Below, in pieces: positions 24,465 through 36,059 of a stretch of DNA of 64,000 nucleotides. The DNA is from Undaria pinnatifida (Eukaryota; Sar; Phaeophyceae; Laminariales; Alariaceae): positions 8,439,380 through 8,503,379 of the forward strand of contig JABAKD010000029.1 in the NCBI GenBank assembly GCA_012845835.1, given 5' to 3'. The notes beneath the pieces were generated by a model. The model was not told where the DNA came from. It worked only from the letters and a program-made list of their open reading frames with translations, and ran no database searches. The position numbers and the translations under genes are program-made. Position 1 is the first letter of the stretch. Every line of letters starts with the position of its first letter.

Positions 24465-25145
24465 GGGTATCATTCCGTAGTTTGACCACTTTAAAAAGGT
24501 TGACCAAGATTACCTACCCAAACTAAAAGCCTCACAACAGTCTTCCCCCCCTTGAAACGGCGGGATAGCAGGTCGGCCGGACATACGAGCGGACGTGGCA
24601 ATAATCCACCACGCGGTTCCATTTCCTGGGGATGCCGGGGAGGAGAGTACTTTTCAAGCTCGACATGGGGAAAATCGTGAAAAGTTTATCATTGGTGGAT
24701 GGTGGGATTCGAACCCACGACCCTCAAACCCATGGTCTGTCGACGACGCCAATTGTCAAGGAATTGGAGGATATTAATCCGTTTGGCCACTACCAATTAT
24801 AATAGCAAAATTTATTTCAAAGGTTAACCCATTGCTTGCCCAAACTAAGCCTTACCACTATAACACTCCCCCCCCCCTGCCCCTGAAACGGCGGGATAAC
24901 AGGTCGGCCGGATATACGGGCGGGCCTGTCAATATCCAAGCAGTTTCATTTCCTGGGGATACCGGGGAGAGTATTTTTCAAGATGACACGTGTGGGAAGA
25001 ATCGTGAAAAGTTTGTTACTGGTGGATGGTGGGATTCGAACCCACGACCCAAAATTCCATGGTTCTGTCGACGACACAATTTTCCAAGGAGTTAAGAGAG
25101 GGTATTCGTCCGTCTGACCACTTGCAAAAGGTTAACCCGATTTGC
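24465..25145 (-). mobile_element. SINE-2: two tandem tRNA-derived units
   Basis: Two ~335-bp units. Each has a minus-strand tRNA-like head (24794-24694; 25128-25020) with box A near AGTGGCCAAACGG and box B GGGTTCGAATCCC, spaced as in a long-variable-arm (Leu/Ser) tRNA. The rest holds a hairpin (CAGGTCGGCC...GACCTG type) and CATTTCCTGGGGATACCGGG. The acceptor stems do not pair, so these are not working tRNAs. Confidence 0.7.
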
Positions 25146-25433
25146 CCACCCAAACTAAAATCCTAATAAAATCCTCTCCCCGCGGTGGTGTTCCCAGGAA
25201 GTGGATCATGTTTTCTGGTGGGCAGCAAGAACTTATTATACAAAAAGCCACGACACAACACCCGACCAAAGCAAACCCTTTGCGTGAGTGAGTGATCAGC
25301 CAGTGCAGAGCCAGAGGCACGCCCCTGCATGTATCAGTAGTGCAGTAGATAGCAGCAGTAGCAGTCGGCCCCTATGACCATGCCTGCCGCTAACACCTTC
25401 ACAGCCGGCGTCGGCGGCAGGACGTCCACGGCA

Positions 25434-25713
25434 GATGCCACGATATAGAGGTGTACCACTTTTTTTTTTTTCTGGAGTTCCTCAATTCGGGAGCTTCTAA
25501 GACCTCTCCCAAGCATTAATTTGGAGGAAAATAAAAAGCTTTTTCTTCACCGGGGATGTGAAAGATTCCATTTGTCTAAGGTACACACACGAGAAAAAAT
25601 GCCAGAAACAATGACCTCAAAAAACAAATTCCGACGATTTTTCGTTAAGAAGCCACGTCGTTCAGAAAAAAAAATCAGACGAAAAGTGCTACCTCTATAT
25701 CGTAGCACGCGTC
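25434..25713 (+). mobile_element. MITE-C copy 2
   Basis: The right end CTATATCGTAGCACGCGTC is clear and the left end (ATGCCACGATATAGAGGTG) is decayed. Inside are GGGAGCTTCTAAGACCTCTC, TTGGAGGAAAATAAAAAGC and CGTCGTTCAG in family order. Confidence 0.65.
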
Positions 25714-26277
25714 TTCCACGGAGGAGGCGTTCGGACTGTGGGGGGGGAGGGGGGGATCCCCATTTTTTTTTCGCTACCACCGGGGGTTTTGAATCCACGA
25801 GCGCGCGAGCGACTCTGTACCTCGCTCACTAGAAAAGGACCATGTCATACATTCATTCGTAGGCGGTTTGTTTTGGCGCAACGTATACCACCTGGTAGCT
25901 ATTGCCAGGTACATGGTATAACAATTCCATTGCGCGGGTTAGTTTATAGTGCTGCGAAATTGAAACAGCAGCGCAACAAACAAACGCGGAAAAGATCGAG
26001 AAAAAGAACAGGGGCCCGGGTCACTCGCGAGAGCAACCCCGAACCACTACCCCCCCCCAAAAAAAAATCACCCCGTACACGTATAATAGTAGCCTTGCCC
26101 GCCAGATGGCCGCGTCACACACCGCACCGGGGTTCGGCGCGTTTTGTTCACGCTCCCAGCCGCGGCGCGCGAATATCTCTCCCCAGATCCTGACGAACCT
26201 CGAATTCTCTCGATAATATGTGCGTGTGCGTCTCAGAGGGAGCGGTGGGAGTGTGCTGGCGCTCGCACGTGCGCCGG

Positions 26278-26278
<1 letters not shown>

Positions 26279-26324
<46 letters not shown>

Positions 26325-26350
26325 GGAGAGAGAGAGAGAAAGAGAGAGAG
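26279..26350. repeat. (GA)n array
   Basis: About 36 GA units with a few GC or GG breaks. A (TTCG)n array of about 8 units follows at 26677-26707. Confidence 0.95.
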
Positions 26351-27224
26351 CAAACCTAGATCAAGGGTATATATAGCAGGTACAGGTACAGGTAGCCGCG
26401 TCGGTAGCGCGCTGGATCGCGATACTACTGCACATGGGTAGGGCCTCTCGATGGGACGGGCCTTCGGACGACACCGCCTTGTACTACAACAGGTTTTTAC
26501 ACGTGATGGTGTGGAGGCATTATTAGCCCAAAAACCTGTTGATAGTCCGCGGATAGAGACATCCCACCGTACATACACCGGGGGTGCAGGAAATTCTAAG
26601 GAGTTTCTGTGAGCTCCCACTAACATGATGATCAAATCTCACCCCCGAGGAATAACACATGACTTCGAACAGACATTCGTTCGTTCGTTCGTTCGTTCGT
26701 TCGTTCGCGCAACCCTTGAGACTAAGCATTTCTATGCCCTGCCTAGTACTAGATAGTAGTGCTAAATAAAGCACGGATTCTCTCTCACCTCGTGAATTGT
26801 CATCATCATGTACTTGGACCGGTAGTTCCACACTTTTTTTCTTGATTTTGAGGGAGCTCAACCGAAAACGATGGTGTCAAAGAAAGGGTGTGGCCTCAAC
26901 AGTGCAACCTCTGGATTGTCTATACACCGACCGAGGGACGACTCGATACCGCCTTGATGTACCTTCATGTCAACAAGAGGCACTGTTGGTTCAAAGGTAG
27001 TATATGTTGAGCTGTATGTAGAGCAGACATTCATGCTGGGTTAGAGGTGCATGCAGCAGGCACCGTTTTTTGTAATAATGGAGTGCTCTCCGCGTAGAAT
27101 GGAGATATATATATATATCACAGCTTGCAAAGATGAGTTTCGACAACATATTCGATCTCACAGCTGGAGTGTATTTTAATTTTTATAATATAGTCTATAC
27201 CTACCTGGTATATAGATTCGACAT

Positions 27225-27590
27225 GAAACCATGCGTCATGGTGGGGGCGGTTGGGGTGAATCCAAGAGGAGGTGGTGATATTAGATGTCACGGTCGCATC
27301 ACACGGGGCCATCACAGATGGGCAAGTGTTGTAAGATTAGGTTGGGTAAGCTATTGGTTAACCTTTTGCAAGTGGTCAAACGGACTAATACCCCACTCAT
27401 AACCTTAACACAAGAATGTCGGTGACGATATGATGGTGTGGTCCATGTTCGACTCCCCACCGAAACCAGGAGGAGGTGGTGATATACTAGATGTCACGGT
27501 CGCATCACGAGGCCATCATCCAGATGGGGCAAGAATGTCGGTGACGATGATGGTGTGCGGTCCAAATATGTTCGACTCCCCACATCGTCA
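27225..27590. repeat. Tandem ~130-bp duplication
   Basis: GGAGGAGGTGGTGATATTAG or ...ATACTAG, TGTCACGGTCGCATCACACG and GATGATGGTGTGCGGTCC recur two to three times. The first copy is cut by a SINE-2 fragment (27333-27402). Unrecognised origin. Confidence 0.6.
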
Positions 27591-27634
27591 CTGCTTCTTC
27601 TTCTGCTGCTTGCGGCTGCTGCTTCTGCTGCTGC

Positions 27635-27639
<5 letters not shown>

Positions 27640-27712
<73 letters not shown>
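27640..27712. repeat. (CTG)n array
   Basis: About 24 uninterrupted CTG/CAG units, preceded by an impure TTCTGCTGC stretch from 27597. A second, shorter array of about 13 units is at 49595-49633. Confidence 0.95.
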
Positions 27713-27713
<1 letters not shown>

Positions 27714-27938
27714 CACACAGCTCTGCTTCGTTTGTCTTTGAGTGTCCTTGTAGAGTAACAAATAAATGTCAGCCTTTCTTTGTGTCTAGACAGCAAGCCC
27801 TGAGGAGCGAGACGAATAAAAAAGGTCTACCGGGGGGACGGAATCATGATGACATGTGATGAGAGGACAAAACGCTTCCCAACACCGCCATACACCCTGA
27901 ACCCCCCTCGAGAGCACCTCTCTTGACAAAAAAAAGAT

Positions 27939-28000
27939 GCCGTCGACGGCAGGGACGAGTGGTTAAGGGAATGGGTTCGAAACCCATTGTTATTGTTCGG
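27939..28000 (+). pseudogene. tRNA-Ser-like 5' fragment (anticodon loop TTCGAAA)
   Basis: GACGAGTGGTTAAGG gives a D-arm/box A, and ATGGG-TTCGAAA-CCCAT forms a perfect 5-bp anticodon stem with a 7-base loop that would present CGA (Ser). The T-arm and 3' acceptor are missing; the sequence runs into A-rich DNA and a MITE-C end. It is a fragment, not a working gene. Confidence 0.45.
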
Positions 28001-28097
28001 AAAAAACACAGTAAAAAAAAGCTACCTCCAACGTATAGCACGCGTCAGTCAGCTGTATGTATGTACTATTACTATATATAATTACATAGACTACTAT

Positions 28098-29408
28098 TAT
28101 TATAAAAATTAAAATACACTCCAGCAGAGTGAGATCGAATTTTTTGTCGAAACTCATCTTTGCAAGCTGTGTGGGATACTCCGATCGCGCGGATTACGGG
28201 TTGTGTGTCCTCATTAAGGATATAGGTCGGCGACTCCCCTTGCAACTACAGTGTAGCTATCAGGGTCAACAGAGTGATGTTAGGCGGTCTGTGCGCGGAA
28301 ACTATGAAACCCGTTTCTGAGGGGGACAAAATCTGACAGCTGTTGAAGGAAATGCATCATTTTATCAAGTGAATCCTGTAAGTCGAATATCCGGTGAGGG
28401 GGGGGCGGAGTTTTTTTGGGCGTGGGGGGCTGATTTTGATCAAAAGGGGGGCGGGAGGGGGGGAGGGGGGGAGGGACGGGTGGGGCAGGTCAATTTGTGC
28501 GTGGAAACTATATATATATCCTTCTTGTGGGGGGAGAGAGGGGGAAATGTGGGGGGGGCGGGGGGCGGGAGGGAGGGGGCTTTAGGTCGCATAGATGTAG
28601 GGGTTTGCTATACGCGTGGTGCTAGGTCTAGGCGATGGTGCGGGTTGTGGGGAAGGAGGGGGCGTTGGGGGCGGGGGTGGGTGGGAATTGCAGCAGCAGC
28701 ATGGACGGATCTAAAAAGATAATGAGGTGATATCCAGGGCGTGGAATTGTTTATTACTCTGGCGGATTTCGATATTAGGTGAGACGTTTAAGCAAGAGAG
28801 AGCGAGGAAAAAAAAACCGGGGGGGGGGGGGGGGGGTTTCAAGAGGTTTAGGTCACATGTGATATTAAAATACACTTCAGCTATGAGATCAAGGATTTGG
28901 TCGAACTCATGTTGGAAACATTGTGTGTGATACTCCGATCGCCCATATTGATCAATATGCAGGGGCTTGCTATACGCGCGGTGCTGGGTCTAGGCGATCG
29001 TGCGGGGTGTGGGGAAGGAGGGGGCGTTGGAGGGGGGGAGGGGGGATGAATGAAAGCTACGTCATGGATGGCTAGAAAGTGAATGGCGTGATACCAATTA
29101 CGTAAAAGTGTTTATTACTCTTGGCCGATTTCGATTGTTGGTGGGGCGTTTGAACGAACTGGGCGGGGAACAAAAGGGGGGGGAGGGGGGGGGGGGGGCA
29201 GAGATGAGTTGGAGCTACGGCATGGATGGCTATATGGATAATGAGATGATATCAGCTGGCTGGTAGTGTTTACTACTTTGGCAGATTTTGGTTTCAGGTG
29301 GGGCGTTTGAACAAGAGGGATCGGCGAGGGGGGGCGGGGGGGCGAGCATTTCAATATGTATGTGCGCGGAAACTATAAACCCTTGAAGGGGACGAATCTG
29401 ACGGTTGT
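28098..29408 (-). repeat. Composite repeat D, copy 2 (inverted)
   Basis: It contains every block of copy 1 in the same order, read from the minus strand. The two copies form a 1.3-kb inverted repeat about 3.7 kb apart. Confidence 0.7.
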
Positions 29409-29960
29409 AGCTAAAAGACACCCCTTCATATCACCCGCCTGGTAATGAATGTTATTCTACAAGATTTGATGTTACTTGTAGTATGCAACCCAGTTTTTAG
29501 ATGTAGTAAACAATGTGTTTAAAGGTTCATAATTTGTTATTGTACATGGATCGAAAGATGGAATATTTCAACCGATAGATACAATCATTGTAGTAAACTT
29601 TATCATTATTTTCTGACGTCGCTAATTATAAGAAAGAGATACATATTGCTAAAAACAACAGACGAGGTGATTGACGTCGTCATGCAATGTCACCGCCATT
29701 GAGAACGAAAGGGAGAAACGCGAATCGTTAGTGTTTTGAAACAACTATAAAATATACATGAGGACACACAACTCGTAATGCGCGCGATCGGAGTATCACA
29801 CACAACTTGCAAAGATGAGTTTCGACGAAATCTTCGATCTCACAGCTGGAGTGTATTTTCATTTTTTATAATATGTAATAGTATTACTGCTACACTGTAG
29901 TGTGTTAATAGAAAGAAAAGGTGAACCGAATACCTGGTAGTGGTCACTTGAGAATAATAA

Positions 29961-30011
29961 TGTCAAGATACGGCTGCAGGGGGCACTCTGTGTCCCCACC
30001 TATAGATTAAC
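29961..30011 (+). repeat. LTR remnant with internal deletion
   Basis: TGTCAAGATACGG is joined directly to CTGCAGGGGGCACTCTGTGT and ACCTATAGATTAAC: the two ends of the 270-bp LTR with about 220 bp missing between. Confidence 0.65.
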
Positions 30012-31021
30012 CTTACAATAATAACAAGAAGCTGAATGAACGGCAATCGGGAAGGGAAAACTATGTAATCGATTACTTCGTATTGTATTATAATACAGAG
30101 CTACCCAAACTACTGCACAGCATGTTGTTACTACTACGAAACAGCCTTGCTACAGTAGTTGTCAGGGCACCTGATACATATTTCATGAATATTAGTATTA
30201 TTGTGAAAAAACGGGGTTTTTTACGGTTTCCGCGCACAGACTGATTCATCAACATCATCGCCCTGCTGACCCCGGTGTACAAGCTACACTGCTGTAGTTC
30301 CAAGGGGAGTCAGTCGCCGACCAACATCCTTATTGAGAACACACACACCCACCCAGCAGTAAAACGCGCTCTATCGGAGTATCACACACAGCTTGCACCA
30401 TGATGCAAGTTTCGGCAAAATTTTCGATCTCACAGCTGGATGGAGGAGTGTATTTTTATTTAATTATCATGTTGTCATTGATTGTGTGTGTGTTTTTTTC
30501 AATTTCACCCCTCTACGGGAAATTTCGAGCGGTAGTTCGCCTATACCAGGTATGGGTTACTAAGATGAGACGTGCGTACGCGTACCAGGCTTATCAGATA
30601 CCAGGTGCCCAGGCTTATGGCATACCGGTAACACAGACAGGAAGAAGCCCGCAACGGCTGAAGAAGCCCAAACACTACGTAGACTTGTTTGTACTGACTG
30701 CTGCTGATACGTATTAAATAAAGCCTTGTTGTAACGTGGACTTACCAGGATTTTGTGATATACCAGCCAGGTGATAACAAGAAGAAGCGAGAGAGACCGA
30801 AAGAGACAGAGAGAGAGGATACCTTGCTTTTACGAGAGTCGTGCGCTGGGAAATAACTAAAAAAGAATAAAAAAAAAACAGAAAAAAAGACAGTTGTATG
30901 AGCATCGTGGCCTACCTGGAAGTGAACGGCCACACATAAATAAAAGCCATTAATAGGAAATAATAATAATGCTACACTTTATATACGACATCTCACACGG
31001 CCGAAGCGTATTATGTCACAA

Positions 31022-32390
31022 AAAATTAAAATACACTCTCCAGCTGTGATATCAAAGATTTTGTCGAAACTCATCTATCTTTGCAAGCTGTGTGGGATAC
31101 TCCGATCGCGCGCATTACGGGTTGTGTGCCCTCATTAAGGATATAGGTCGAGGCGATTCCCCTTGCAACTACAGTGTAGCTATCAGGGTCAACAGGGTGA
31201 TGTTAGTCAGTCTGTGCGCGGAAACTATAAAACCCGTTTCTGAGGGGGACAAAATCTGACAGCTGTTGAAGGAAATGCATCATTGTGAAATTAATAGGTG
31301 GAGGACACAGAGTGCCCCCTGCAGGTCTGCCAATTGGGTAGGTCCTCGGAGTACTCACTTTCGTTCCTTCGTAGAGATGTAGCTTTATTCGTTTCCACCA
31401 GAGCCCGGGATAGCTTCTGAGATCGGAGGCGCGTGCCTCCGATCTAATTCCTAACTTCCCCGAATATAAACCGCCAACCTTATCATACGAAACCCATCCA
31501 AATGATCTCAAATTCGGATACCTACAGGCCTTTCGAGGCCGTATCTTAACACTAGCCCACCCTGATGAGTCGCATATGCAGAAATATGGGAGATTCGGGG
31601 AAACTCCGGTTCTACGAACTAGACCATGAGTCGAAGATGCGGCTCCTCAAACCCCACTCCCACACCTCTAACCGTCTGGCTATGCCACCAGAGCCCGGGA
31701 TAGCTTCTGAGATCGGAGGCGCGTGCCTCCGATCTAATTCCTAACTTCCCCGAATATAAACCGCCAACCTTATCATACGAAACCCATCCAAATGATCTCA
31801 AATTCGGATACCTACAGGCCTTTCGAGGCCGTATCTTAACATCATTTTATCAAGTGAATCCTGTAAGTCAAATATCCGGTGAGGGGGGGGCGGAGTTTTT
31901 ATGGGCGTGGGGGCCTGATTTTGATCAAAAGGGGGGCGGGAGGGGGGGAGGGGGGGGGAGGGGACGGGTGGGGCAGGTCAATTTGTGCGTGGAAACTATA
32001 AACCCTTCTTGTGGGGGAGGGGGGGGGATGTGGTGGGGGGGGCGGGGGGCGGGGGGGGAGGGGGCTTTAGGTCGCATAGATGTAGGGGTTTGCTATACGC
32101 GTGGTGCTAGGTCTAGGCGATGGTGCGGGTTGTGGGGAAGGAGGGGGCGTTGGGGGCGGGGGTGGGTGGGAATTGCAGCAGCGGCATGGACGGTTCTGAA
32201 AAGATAACGAGGCAATATCCAGGGCGTGGAATTGTTTATTACTCTGGCGGATTTCGATATTAGGTGGGGCGTTAAAGCAAGAGAACGCGAGGAAAAAAAA
32301 AAGGGGGGGGGGGTGTATATATTATACTCCCTAAAAATTAAAATACACTCCAGCTGTGAGATCGAATATTTTGTCGAAACTCATATATAT
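31022..32390 (-). repeat. Composite repeat D, copy 3, interrupted by LTR element
   Basis: Same orientation as copy 2, split at ATGCATCATT by the 557-bp LTR element, and truncated after its GATTTCGATATTAGGTGGGG block. Confidence 0.7.
31285..31841 (-). mobile_element. Small LTR element (TRIM-like) inserted in repeat D
   Basis: The element starts TGTTAAGATACGG on the minus strand and ends ATTTCAC, flanked by an exact 5-bp duplication TCATT (31280-31284 and 31842-31846). One full 267-bp terminal repeat (31285-31551) and a 157-bp partial one (31685-31841) are identical over the shared 157 bases. Only ~133 bp of other sequence lies between them, with no coding capacity. Confidence 0.8.
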
Positions 32391-33694
32391 ATATATGAAA
32401 CTCATGTATATATACGCTTTCAATTTATTTTCTAGATACTACCACAGAGTATAGCGTACATCGGTTGTAGTTGGGCGGATGGCGGATGCTGCACATTTAT
32501 ATATATTTTCCCTTTTCTTAATAACATCACTTGCTTACTTGTTACTCTGTCCAGCTCAATCAACTTGCAAAATAATTTATTTTTTACCCCCAGCAAGGCC
32601 TTCTGGGCACGCCGTGGTCACAGGCATATGTTAATTTGAGAAAACAACAACAATGAGGCTTGTAGTGGATAATTGACAGGTCCGCCCGTATATCCGGCCG
32701 ACCTGGTATCCCGCCGTTTCAGGGGGGAAGAGTGTTATAAGGCTTTTATCTTAGTTTGGGTAAGCTATATTTGTTTAACCTTTTGCAAATAGTCAAACGG
32801 ACTAATACCCCACTGACACCTTAATTAGCACGGTCTTACCCCCTCTCCCCACCGGCACAGCTACTACTACTACTACTTCTACTTCTACTACTAGTAGTGT
32901 ATTTTCGCGCCGACGGGTTAGACTGTGGCAATGTGGCAATAATGTGGCTCTTGCAACAACAATGTGAGATCATAGATCAACACCAATCAATCGTGGCTCG
33001 TTGGTAGTTTCGAGGAGGGTTGAGGCGTGGAGGTTACATATTTTGAAAAATATACAGGTGTATTTTTTTTTTTTAAATACCCTGGTATGTCGAGACGGTC
33101 TAAAAAGTAAGCCCATACCAGGCATACCACATATATGTACCAATTGTACTGTTAATGGTACTCTTTTAACATTTTACACGGGAATCAAAAAGCATCGTAG
33201 CGTTGACCCAGAAAACAACACCGGGTCGAGAAACAATTTTGCCCTCATCCACCTCGAACTTTATCCTTGAAATATTGGACATCTGCATCTATTTAGCACG
33301 CGCACAGGCAGAATATTTTGCTCCCATCCACCTCCGTTTCCTCCCCCCCTCCCACCAACCCCTAACCCCACACCCTCCCACTCCCCCTCCCCCTCTCCTG
33401 CCGCCCCACCTAAAATCAAAATCCACCAGAGAATAATAATCACCACCCAACAGGTGATATAATCTGTTAACCTTTCGAGCAATGCATATATATGCATGCG
33501 GTAGCTCCAACTTATTTACTTCAAATTGATCTCTCTCCCGCACCTTCCTCCTCCCCCCGCCATTCCGACCACCGCCTAGACCTAGCATTTCACATGCACG
33601 GTAAGCTCCTGTACATTTATGCCACCTGAAAATGTTGCAACCCCCCCCCCCCCCCCCCCCCCCCCGCCTTAAAAAATATACCAGGCATATATCA

Positions 33695-33942
33695 GACTGA
33701 TTCTACGATAGCCCCCCCCCAAACCAGCGTTTTTCTCTAACGAACTTTTCATGGCTGCTCGACACGAGGAAGGATGAGATGAAAAAACATATCTTCACAT
33801 ATTTTCTTGTTTGCAAAGGACTATCGAACGATGACGTCGGGGGGGCAAGGGGGCCCATATTTCAGGAGATACGGCCGGGATCTGTTTTCAAAACCGGCGA
33901 TTTCGTTAAAGAAATGTTGGGGGGGCTACCGTAGTAAGACTC
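33695..33942. mobile_element. MITE-B copy 2
   Basis: GACTGATTCTACGATAGCCC to GGGGGGGCTACCGTAGTAAG, with the same internal order as copy 1 (TTTTCATGGCTGCTCGACAC, AACGATGACGTCGG, AAAACCGGCGATTTCG). Confidence 0.75.
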
Positions 33943-34294
33943 ATATATGTGTAATAGTTGGCTTCGGTTGCCACCGACGCTGACCCAGGCTACGATCGGG
34001 AGAGGTTATGTTGTTTTTGGGCATTTTTTTTTCAGTGACCCGGAGTCACACTCGCCCGAGTGACCCCCAGTTCCTTTCTCGGTCTTTTAAAATATATATA
34101 TATACATACATGTATATATTTGGTGGTATTTTAATTTCGCGACATGAATCCGCAACGCAATAATAATTAGCCACGCTGCGCCAAGCATATCGCGTGAAGT
34201 ATTTTCGTCGCTGAGGTACAGAGTCACTCGTGCGCGACTGGCTCGAACTCCGGTAGAGGGGAGTAACCCCCCCCCCCTGTCAACGATTGTATGT

Positions 34295-34930
34295 ATGTAT
34301 TATGTGTATTATGTGTATCATGGACATTGGGCTCGGCGTTGTGGTTGGCAACGATGCTGTAAAACATGCCAGTCGCTGCGTGAACTAGACAACCACAAGG
34401 GTACCGTTTCTTTCTTTCTTTCTTTTTTTGGGGCGGTCACCATGATGATCTGGTTTTGTCGAGTTAGATCATATTGTGCGGGGTGGAGAACCCAAACTCT
34501 CCGCACGAGGGGGATGATCGCATCACGTAGTAGTGTGGATATGGTAAGGCACCCACGAGGCAGTTACATAGTAATATCCTTTCTTTGCTGTCTCTGGAGT
34601 GTGGCCACACCAGAGAACACAGTATAACTCATTGGCGCTGTCATCCATGAGCAAGAAAGTATGCAAAAGGTGCCGAAGTCCGTCTTACGAGCGGTTCTCG
34701 GAAGGATGCAGTTCGCCCTTCATGCGACTCGCCGAACGCCTCACGGCACTTCGCGCTTGGTGCAAGCACTTGCTGCCTGGTTGGTGAAAACCCGACGTGC
34801 TCCGTCCCGGCATAGTAGGTATGCGAGGGTCTATGGTCATACGACTACGGCCATGCACAAACTGAGTTCACCCCCCCCCCACCCCCCCTCCGGGGGGGGG
34901 GAAAGGTATGCTCACCGTGATGGTTAATAA
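34295..34930 (+). other. Unrecognised region with compact frames
   Basis: GC-richer than its surroundings. Frames at 34599-34787 and 34661-34927 overlap; one reads KKVCKRCRSPSYERF, a Cys-containing stretch. No family can be named, and it may be transposon residue next to the solo LTR. Confidence 0.25.
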
Positions 34931-34965
34931 GTTGAATAATTGTATATTATGGCAAAACGAGTACG

Positions 34966-35235
34966 TGTTAAGATACGGCCTCGAAAGGCCTGTAGGTATC
35001 CGAATTTGAGATCATTTGGATGGGTTTCGTATGATAAGGTTGGCGGTTTATATTCGGGGAAGTTAGGAATTAGATCGGAGGCACGCGCCTCCGGTCTCAG
35101 AAGCTATCCCGGGCTCTGGTGGAAACGAATAAAGCTACATCTCTACGAAGGAACGAAAGTGAGTACTCTCCGAGGACCTGCTCAATTGGCAGGCCTGCAG
35201 GGGGCACTCTGTGTCCCCCACCTATTAATTTAACA
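34966..35235 (+). mobile_element. Solo LTR of the same family
   Basis: TGTTAAGATACGGCC at the start and TTAATTTAACA at the end, flanked by TACG on both sides. It matches the terminal repeat at 31285-31551 along its whole length, including a 26-bp near-palindrome centred on GGAGGCACGCGCCTCC. It would arise by recombination between two LTRs. Confidence 0.8.
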
Positions 35236-35324
35236 TACGCGTCTAAGAGGTGGAGAGAAGGAATAGTAGTAAACTTATTCAAGAAAGGATATAAGTAAAA
35301 GGCTGGTGTTAAGTTATCAGTGGG

Positions 35325-35965
35325 GTATTAGTCCGTTTGACCACTTGCAAAAGGTTAACCAATAGCTTACCCAAACGAAGCCTTATTAACACTTTCCCCC
35401 CCCCTGAAACGGCGGGATAGCAAGTCGGCCGCATACACGGGCGGACCTGTCAATATCCAAGCGGTTTCATTTCCCGGGTATAGCGGGGAGAATATTTTTC
35501 AAGTTCGACATGGGGAAAGTCTGAAAAAGTTTATTAAAGGTGGATGTGGGACTCGAACCCACGAACCAAAAATCCATGGTCTGTCGATGACGCCATTTGT
35601 TAAGGTACTAGTGGGGTATTAGTCCGTTTGACCACTTGCAAAAGGTTAACCAATAATAGCTTACCCAAACTAAGCCTTATTAACACTCTCTCCCCCCCTG
35701 AAACGGCGGGATAGCAGGTCGGCCGGATATATCGGCGGACCTGTCAATTATCCAAGTCGTTTCATTTCCTGGGTATACCGCAGAGGGTATTTTTCAAGTT
35801 CGACATGGGGAAATTCTGACAAAGTTTATTGTACGGTGAATGGTGGGATTTGAACCCACGACCCAAAAAACCCGTGGTCTGCCGACGACGCCATTTGTTA
35901 AAAGAATTAGTGGTTAGTGGGGTGTTAGTCCGTTTGACCACTTGCAAAAGGTTAACCAATAGCTT
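35325..35965 (-). mobile_element. SINE-2: second tandem dimer
   Basis: It repeats the arrangement at 24.5 kb: heads at about 35640-35540 and 35945-35836 with AAGTGGTCAAACGGACTAA and GGGTTCGAGTCCC or GGGTTCAAATCCC. Both units carry CCTGAAACGGCGGGATAGC and GTCGGCCG. Plus-strand partial units lie at 27333-27402 and 32690-32820. Confidence 0.7.
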
Positions 35966-36059
35966 ACCGAAACTAGGCCTTATAGCACAATGGGTTGTGG
36001 AAAAAGACGACGGAAATTGGGACCAGAAGAAAGATAGATGTGAAGAATGACGAAAAATA

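Noticed and set aside
24694-25128. Working tRNA genes with GGGTTCGAATCCC boxes
   Set aside because: The acceptor stems do not pair and the heads recur with a fixed non-tRNA body, so they are tRNA-derived repeats.
31203-31801. Repeated protein frame RSFGWVSYDKVGGLYSGKLG on the minus strand, also at 34940-35233
   Set aside because: It lies wholly inside the LTR, which is copied as DNA; the frame has no domain and ends at LTR boundaries.
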